The position numbers and the translations under genes were made by a program. Source: an uncultured Oscillospiraceae bacterium (GTDB lineage Bacteria; Bacillota; Clostridia; Oscillospirales; Oscillospiraceae). Taken from it: a stretch of DNA of 64,000 bases. Positions 59,154-64,000 of the stretch are shown piece by piece (position 1 is the stretch's first letter; each line of letters starts with the position of its first letter). The stretch covers positions 1-64,000 of the forward strand of contig CAJUNA010000020.1 in the NCBI GenBank assembly GCA_910587645.1, read 5' to 3'. The notes beneath the pieces were generated by a model. The model searched no databases. It was not told the DNA's origin and saw only the letters and a program-made list of their open reading frames with translations.

Positions 59154-59876
59154 ATGGAGAAAGCGATTATCGGCAAGAAGGTCGGCATGAGCCAGATCTT
59201 CGATGCCGACGGCAAGGTGATCCCGGTTACCGTCATCGAAGCCGGCCCCTGCGTCGTGGTGCAGAAAAAGACCGCCGAGAAAGACGGCTACACGGCCGTG
59301 CAGCTTGGCTACGAGGATGTCCCCGAGCGCAAGCTGACCAAGCCTGAGAAGGGTCACCTGGACAAGGCAGGCGTCTCCCCCAAGAAGCACCTGAAGGAAT
59401 TCAAGCTGAACAAGGCCGCTGAAATGAACGTAGGCGATGTGGTTAAGGCCGACACCTTCGCTGAGGGCGACCATGTGGACATCACCGGCATCAGCAAGGG
59501 CCACGGTTACGCCGGCGTTGTCAAGCGCCATGGCAACCGCACCCTGAAGGCTACCCACGGTACCGGCCCTGTGGCCCGGCACCAAGGCTCCCTCGGCTCC
59601 GGCACCGACCCCAGCCGCATCATGAAGGGCACCAAGGGCGCCGGCCATATGGGCGTGGAGCAGGTGACCATCATGAACCTGGACGTTGTCAAGGTTGACC
59701 CCGAGCTGAACATGATCGTGGTTCGCGGCGCGGTTCCCGGCCCCAAGGGCGGCCTGGTGACTATCCGCTCCACCGCCAAGACCATCATCGTCAAGAAGGG
59801 CGACGCCGGCATCAGCGCCAACCCGCAGAAGGCTTCTGCCCGCGTCAATCCGCAGAAGGCCTCCGCGAGACGTTAA
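59154..59876 (+). CDS. rplC: 50S ribosomal protein L3
   Basis: A 240-residue L3 (MEKAIIGKKVGMSQIFDADG at the start), about 25 residues longer than common bacterial L3. The extra C-terminus ends with two direct copies of NPQKASAR, apparently a recent in-frame duplication. The ribosome site AAAAGGAG lies just before the ATG. Confidence 0.97.
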   Translation: MEKAIIGKKVGMSQIFDADGKVIPVTVIEAGPCVVVQKKTAEKDGYTAVQLGYEDVPERKLTKPEKGHLDKAGVSPKKHLKEFKLNKAAEMNVGDVVKADTFAEGDHVDITGISKGHGYAGVVKRHGNRTLKATHGTGPVARHQGSLGSGTDPSRIMKGTKGAGHMGVEQVTIMNLDVVKVDPELNMIVVRGAVPGPKGGLVTIRSTAKTIIVKKGDAGISANPQKASARVNPQKASARR

Positions 59877-59897
59877 GGGAAGGGAGTGTGCTGAGTA

Positions 59898-60515
59898 ATG
59901 GTAAAAGTTTTGAATATGGCCGGCAGCGAAGTCGGCGAGGTGGAGCTGAACGCTTCCATCTTTGGCATCGAACCCAATATGCACGTTGTGCATGAAGTAG
60001 TCAAAAACCACTTGGCCAACTGCCGTCAGGGCACCCAGAGCGCCCTGACCCGCGCCGAGGTATCCGGTGGCGGCAAGAAGCCCTGGCGTCAGAAGGGACC
60101 CGGCCGCGCCCGTCAGGGCAGCACCCGTGCCCCCCAGTGGACCCACGGCGGCATCGCCTTCGCCCCCAAGCCCCGCAGCTACAGCTACGTGGTCAATAAG
60201 AAGGTCAAGCGCCTGGCGCTCAAGAGCGTCCTGTCCGCCAAGGCTGCGGACAACAAGATCATCGTGGTGGATTCCATCCGGATGGATCAGATCAAGACCA
60301 AGGCTTTCAAGGGCTTCCTGGACGCGGTGAACTGCGGCGGCAAGGCCGTTGTTATCACCCCCGAGGTCAACGAGACCGTGGTCAAGAGCGCCCGCAACAT
60401 CCCCGGCGTGGTTACCACCACCGCCCGGATGCTCAGCGTCTATGACCTGGTCAACGCCAAGTACCTGGTGGTTGACAAGAACGCCCTCGCCACTATCGAG
60501 GAGGTGTACGCATAA
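59898..60515 (+). CDS. rplD: 50S ribosomal protein L4
   Basis: A 205-residue L4 with the RNA-binding loop (GKKPWRQKGPGRARQGSTRA) that lines the exit tunnel. In other bacteria L4 autoregulates the S10 operon through its leader. Ends overlapping rplW by one base. Confidence 0.97.
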   Translation: MVKVLNMAGSEVGEVELNASIFGIEPNMHVVHEVVKNHLANCRQGTQSALTRAEVSGGGKKPWRQKGPGRARQGSTRAPQWTHGGIAFAPKPRSYSYVVNKKVKRLALKSVLSAKAADNKIIVVDSIRMDQIKTKAFKGFLDAVNCGGKAVVITPEVNETVVKSARNIPGVVTTTARMLSVYDLVNAKYLVVDKNALATIEEVYA

Positions 60516-60808
60516 TGGTCTCTTATGATGTTATTATCCGCCCTGTCATCACCGAGCGTTCCATGGCCGGCGCCGCTGATAAGAAATATGTATTCGAGGT
60601 AGCCCCCGCCGCCGGGAAGATCGAGATCAAAAAGGCCGTGGAGGAGATTTTCTCCGTGAAGGTCGCCAAGGTCAACACCATGATTGTCCCCGGCAAGGCC
60701 AAGCGCATGGGCGCCGCCCGCCCCGGCCGCAGGAAGGACTGGAAAAAGGCCATCGTCCAACTGACCGAGGATTCCAAGACCATCGAGTTCTTCGAGGGTA
60801 TGGTGTAA
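60515..60808 (+). CDS. rplW: 50S ribosomal protein L23
   Basis: A 97-residue L23, beginning SYDVIIRPVITERSM after the start, which sits at the tunnel exit and docks SRP and trigger factor. The start overlaps the stop of rplD (TAATG). Confidence 0.97.
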   Translation: MVSYDVIIRPVITERSMAGAADKKYVFEVAPAAGKIEIKKAVEEIFSVKVAKVNTMIVPGKAKRMGAARPGRRKDWKKAIVQLTEDSKTIEFFEGMV

Positions 60809-60822
60809 GGAGGAAGTGAACC

Positions 60823-61659
60823 ATGTCTATTAAAACATTTAAGCCGACTACCCCGTCCCGCCGGCATATGACCGTGTCCGGCTTCGACGGCGTGGATAAG
60901 AAGGCCAAGCCCGAGCCGAGCCTTACCGAGGTCCTCAAGAAGAAGGCCGGCCGCAACAGCTATGGCCGCATTACCGTCCGCCACCGGGGCGGCGGCAACA
61001 AGCGGAAATACCGCATTATCGACTTCAAGCGGGACAAGACGGATATGACCGCCACCGTCCTGCGCCTGGAGTACGATCCCAACCGCAGCGCCAACATTGC
61101 GCTGGTGGAATACGAGGATGGCGAGCGCCGCTACATCCTGGCTCCTGTGGGCCTGGCCGCCGGCGACAAGGTCCTCTCCTCCGCCAACGCGGATATCAAG
61201 CCCGGCAACGCCCTGCCCCTGGCCAACATCCCTGTGGGTACGGTGATCCACAACATTGAGATGCACCCCGGCAAGGGCGGCCAGCTGGTCCGCTCCGCCG
61301 GCACCAGCGCCCAGCTCATGGCCAAGGAGGGCAGCGATGCCCAGGTCCGTATGCCTTCCGGCGAAGTGCGCATCGTGCGGCTCAACTGCATGGCCACCAT
61401 CGGCCAGGTGGGCAATATCGACCACGAGAACATCCAGATCGGCAAGGCCGGCCGCAAGCGCAACATGGGCTGGCGTCCCACGGTCCGCGGTTCCGTCATG
61501 AACCCCTGCGACCACCCCCACGGCGGCGGCGAGGGCAAGAGCCCTGTGGGCCGTCCTGGCCCTGTGACCCCCTGGGGCAAGCCGGCCTTGGGCTACAAGA
61601 CCCGCAAGACCAAGAATCCGACCGACAAGTTCATTGTCAAGCGTCGGAACGTGAAGTAA
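60823..61659 (+). CDS. rplB: 50S ribosomal protein L2
   Basis: A 278-residue L2, one of the most conserved 50S proteins, with the C-terminal GGEGKSPVGRPGPVTPWGK motif near the peptidyl-transferase centre. Standard length. AAGGAGG precedes the ATG. Confidence 0.98.
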   Translation: MSIKTFKPTTPSRRHMTVSGFDGVDKKAKPEPSLTEVLKKKAGRNSYGRITVRHRGGGNKRKYRIIDFKRDKTDMTATVLRLEYDPNRSANIALVEYEDGERRYILAPVGLAAGDKVLSSANADIKPGNALPLANIPVGTVIHNIEMHPGKGGQLVRSAGTSAQLMAKEGSDAQVRMPSGEVRIVRLNCMATIGQVGNIDHENIQIGKAGRKRNMGWRPTVRGSVMNPCDHPHGGGEGKSPVGRPGPVTPWGKPALGYKTRKTKNPTDKFIVKRRNVK

Positions 61660-61674
61660 GGAGGCTAAGGAAAC

Positions 61675-61938
61675 ATGAGCAGATCTGTAAAAAAAGGCCC
61701 CTTTGTTGCTCCCGAGCTTCTCAAGCGGGTCGAGGAAATGAACAACTCCGGCAAGAAGACGGTGCTCAAGACCTGGAGCCGCAGCTCCACCATCTATCCC
61801 GCCTTCGTTGGCCACACCATCGCCGTCCATGACGGCCGCAAGCATGTGCCCGTCTATATCCAGGAGGATATGGTGGGCCACAAGCTGGGCGAGTTCGCCC
61901 CCACCAGGACCTTCCGCGGCCACGCCAAGGGCAAGTAA
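61675..61938 (+). CDS. rpsS: 30S ribosomal protein S19
   Basis: An 87-residue S19 (SRSVKKGPFVAPELLKRVEE after the start). It binds the 30S head with S13. AAGGAGG is upstream, 15 bases after rplB. Confidence 0.98.
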   Translation: MSRSVKKGPFVAPELLKRVEEMNNSGKKTVLKTWSRSSTIYPAFVGHTIAVHDGRKHVPVYIQEDMVGHKLGEFAPTRTFRGHAKGK

Positions 61939-61958
61939 GATAGGAGGATGCAGAAATA

Positions 61959-62294
61959 ATGGAAGCAAAAGCGTATTTGAAATACCTCCGCATCGCTCCC
62001 CGCAAGGTGCAGATCGTTGCCGATCTGATCCGCGGCAAGGATGTGAACACCGCTATGGCGATCCTCATGCAGACCCCCAAGGCTGCCTCTGAGCCGATGA
62101 TCAAGCTCCTTAAGAGCGCGGTGGCCAACGCGGAAAACAATAACAACATGGATGTGGAAAAGCTCTACGTGTCCCAGGTGTTTGCTACGCCCGGCCCCAT
62201 CCTCAAGCGAGTGATGCCCCGGGCGCAAGGCCGCGCCTACCGGATCAACAAGAGAACATCCCACGTGACCCTGGCGGTCGCGGAGAAGGCTTAA
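61959..62294 (+). CDS. rplV: 50S ribosomal protein L22
   Basis: A 111-residue L22 with the extended hairpin (ATPGPILKRVMPRAQGRAYR) that reaches into the exit tunnel and is the site of macrolide-resistance changes in other bacteria; no change is apparent. Confidence 0.98.
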   Translation: MEAKAYLKYLRIAPRKVQIVADLIRGKDVNTAMAILMQTPKAASEPMIKLLKSAVANAENNNNMDVEKLYVSQVFATPGPILKRVMPRAQGRAYRINKRTSHVTLAVAEKA

Positions 62295-62310
62295 GGAGGG
62301 AGACGGTTTT

Positions 62311-63165
62311 ATGGGACAGAAAGTGAATCCCCACGGCATGCGCGTGGGCGTAATCAAGGACTGGGATTCCCGCTGGTATGCCAGCAGCGAGAAGGTCGGC
62401 GACCTGCTCGTAGAGGACAAGAAGATCCGCGACTTCCTTAAGAAGAAGCTGTTTAACGCCCAGGTGCCTAAGATTGAGATTGAACGCAGCAACGGCGGCG
62501 TAACCATTTTCCTGCACTGCGCCCGCCCCGGCATGGTCATCGGCAAGGAAGGCAAGGACATCGAGGCCACCCGTCTTGAGGTGGAAAAGCTCACCGGCAA
62601 GCCCACCAAGCTGAACATCGTCGAGGTCCGCAGCCCTGATATGAACGCCCAGCTCGTTGCTGAGAATATTGCCCAGCAGTTGGAGAAGCGCATCTCCCAC
62701 CGCCGGGCTATGAAGAACGCCATGGGCCGCGCTATGCGCGCTGGCGCCAAGGGCATCAAGTGCTGCTGCTCCGGACGTCTGGGCGGCCGCGAGATCGCCG
62801 GCGTGGAGCATTACCATGAGGGCACTATTCCCCTCCAGACCATCCGCGCCGACATCGAGTACGGCTTCGCGGAGGCCGCCACCACCTTTGGCCGCATCGG
62901 CGTGAAGGTGTGGATCTACAAGGGTGAGGTCCTCTCCCAGGCCCTTCGCACCACCCCCCGCACCATCGACACCTCCAAGCCCTACGAGGAGCGCCGTGAG
63001 CGCCGCCCCCGCCGGGACGGCGACCGCCGTGGAGGTTTCAACCGCGACAACAACCGCGGCGGCTTCAACCGGAGCGGCGACAGCCGTCCTCCCCGCCGTG
63101 ACGGACAGGGCACTGGCTTTAACCGCGGCCCCCGTCCCGAGAAGAAAGAAGGAGGCGCTCAGTAA
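62311..63165 (+). CDS. rpsC: 30S ribosomal protein S3 with extended C-terminus
   Basis: S3 with the KH domain (IVEVRSPDMNAQLVAENIAQ) and mRNA-entry region intact. At 284 residues it is about 65 longer than common S3. The additional tail (from about residue 220) is rich in Arg, Gly and Asn (e.g. RRGGFNRDNNRGGFNRSGD), which suggests a disordered RNA-binding extension. It overlaps rplP by one base. Confidence 0.97.
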   Translation: MGQKVNPHGMRVGVIKDWDSRWYASSEKVGDLLVEDKKIRDFLKKKLFNAQVPKIEIERSNGGVTIFLHCARPGMVIGKEGKDIEATRLEVEKLTGKPTKLNIVEVRSPDMNAQLVAENIAQQLEKRISHRRAMKNAMGRAMRAGAKGIKCCCSGRLGGREIAGVEHYHEGTIPLQTIRADIEYGFAEAATTFGRIGVKVWIYKGEVLSQALRTTPRTIDTSKPYEERRERRPRRDGDRRGGFNRDNNRGGFNRSGDSRPPRRDGQGTGFNRGPRPEKKEGGAQ

Positions 63166-63602
63166 TGCTTCTGCCTAAGAGAGTTAAGTACCGCAGAGTT
63201 CATCGCGGCCGCCTCACCGGCAAGGCCATGCGAGGCAACACCGTTACCTACGGTGATTTCGGATTGGTGGCCACCGAGCCTGCGTGGATCACCAGCAACC
63301 AGATTGAAGCGGCCCGTATCGCCATGACACGCTACACCAAGCGTGGCGGCCAGGTCTGGATCAAGATTTTCCCCGACAAGCCCATCACCGAGAAGCCTGC
63401 CGAGACCCGCATGGGTTCCGGTAAAGGCTCCCCCGAGTACTGGGTGGCCGTGGTAAAGCCCGGCCGCGTCATGTTTGAGATCGCCGGCGTCCCCGAGGAG
63501 ACCGCCCGTGAGGCTCTCCGTCTGGCCAGCCACAAGCTGCCCATCAAGACGAAGATCGTTGCCCGGGAGGCCGCTGTGGAAGCGCAGGAAGTAGGTGAAT
63601 AA
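63165..63602 (+). CDS. rplP: 50S ribosomal protein L16
   Basis: A 145-residue L16, opening LLPKRVKYRRVHRGRLTGKA after the start; it lies near the A-site tRNA and completes late 50S assembly. Overlaps rpsC by one base (TAATG). Confidence 0.98.
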   Translation: MLLPKRVKYRRVHRGRLTGKAMRGNTVTYGDFGLVATEPAWITSNQIEAARIAMTRYTKRGGQVWIKIFPDKPITEKPAETRMGSGKGSPEYWVAVVKPGRVMFEIAGVPEETAREALRLASHKLPIKTKIVAREAAVEAQEVGE

Positions 63603-63603
63603 G

Positions 63604-63804
63604 ATGAAGGCAAGTGAAATCCGTAAGATGAGCGGGGCTGAACTGGGCGAGAAGCTGGCCAGCCTGAAGAAGGACCTCTTCTTCCTGCGCATGCAGCACG
63701 CGACCAATCAGCTTGACAACCCCGTCAAGATCGCCGAGGTCAAGCGCGACATTGCCCGAGTCAAGACCATTATTCGCGAGCAGCAGACCGCTGCCGCCAA
63801 ATAA
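63604..63804 (+). CDS. rpmC: 50S ribosomal protein L29
   Basis: A 66-residue L29 (MKASEIRKMSGAELGEKLAS). ATG 63604 is chosen over the GTG at 63595, because family L29 starts there and TAGGTGA stands six bases ahead. It begins one base after the rplP stop. Confidence 0.95.
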   Translation: MKASEIRKMSGAELGEKLASLKKDLFFLRMQHATNQLDNPVKIAEVKRDIARVKTIIREQQTAAAK

Positions 63805-63823
63805 GAGAAGGAGGTAAATCGAA

Positions 63824-64000
63824 ATGAGTGAAGCGAGAATTTCCTCCCGTAAGACCAGGGTAGGCAAGGTCGTGTCCGACAAGATGGACAAGACCGTCGT
63901 CGTAGCGATTGAAGACCGGGTGGCCCATCCTCTGTATAAGAAGATCGTTGGCCGCACCTATAAGCTCAAGGCCCATGACGAGCAGAACACCTGCGGCGTG
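63824..64000 (+). CDS. rpsQ: 30S ribosomal protein S17 (cut by window end)
   Basis: The first 59 residues of S17 (SEARISSRKTRVGKVVSDKM after the start), with the KTVVVAIEDR core. GGAGG lies nine bases ahead of ATG 63824. The frame is open to the window end. Confidence 0.95.
   Translation, partial: MSEARISSRKTRVGKVVSDKMDKTVVVAIEDRVAHPLYKKIVGRTYKLKAHDEQNTCGV

Noticed and set aside
60523..61968. A 481-residue minus-strand frame over rplW, rplB and rpsS
   Set aside because: It runs through three conserved ribosomal protein genes and has no recognisable domain.

Overview
The window is a GC-rich (by eye close to 60%) chromosomal segment of a Gram-positive, low-branching Clostridia member, most likely an Oscillospiraceae-type gut bacterium (Flavonifractor/Lawsonibacter/Oscillibacter-like). 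The pointers are strong AGGAGG ribosome sites with many GTG/TTG starts, three exported SLH-domain proteins, CUT1-type sugar ABC systems with YesM/YesN regulators, a DUF6774-like small protein, and the Firmicutes-style S10 ribosomal-protein operon at the right end. No rRNA, tRNA or CRISPR array was seen.

Layout. 1-1858: the start of an IS630-type transposase (minus strand) abuts a histidine kinase that has lost its N-terminus, followed by a secreted protein. 1990-4286: a VanY-like D,D-carboxypeptidase and miaB. 4552-13391: a sugar ABC transporter (two permeases, lipoprotein), a phosphohexomutase and a YesM-type kinase / binding protein / YesN-type regulator set. Three of these genes carry single-base frameshifts, four lesions in all, within 8 kb. 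13607-15567: an ECF sigma factor with its own ECF-like promoter, a 55-residue peptide and an unrecognised repetitive protein. 15641-21722: an SLH protein, an AI-2E-type exporter and a VanW/YoaR protein. 22041-28369: an apparent operon for uptake and activation of an amino-sugar or galactose-type sugar (nucleotidyltransferase, NahK-like kinase, PocR-AraC regulator, ABC transporter). 28464-37849: Na/Pi cotransporter, pyridoxamine kinase, recG, a GH13 enzyme, small regulators, recA. 37983-40785: an orphan phage tail-fibre/holin/endolysin cassette. 41008-44838: MarR, DUF1538 transporter, tandem PII protein, flavodoxin-like reductase. 44892-50852: dCMP deaminase, xylulokinase, a C-S lyase, a DMT permease, dihydropyrimidinase. 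51094-58201: SLH protein, argS, DUF1934, murI, a small protein, and a large GH24-SLH-GH25 exported muramidase. 58358-64000: S10 operon from rpsJ to rpsQ (cut by the window end).

Functionally, the left third is about sugar sensing and uptake and shows decay (IS insertion plus frameshifts), while the second sugar operon at 22-28 kb is intact. Cell-envelope genes are scattered through the window, and three of them (SLH protein, VanW protein, dual muramidase) have upstream sequences resembling the WalR box TGTWAH-N5-TGTWAH, which hints at shared control by the WalRK wall-homeostasis system.
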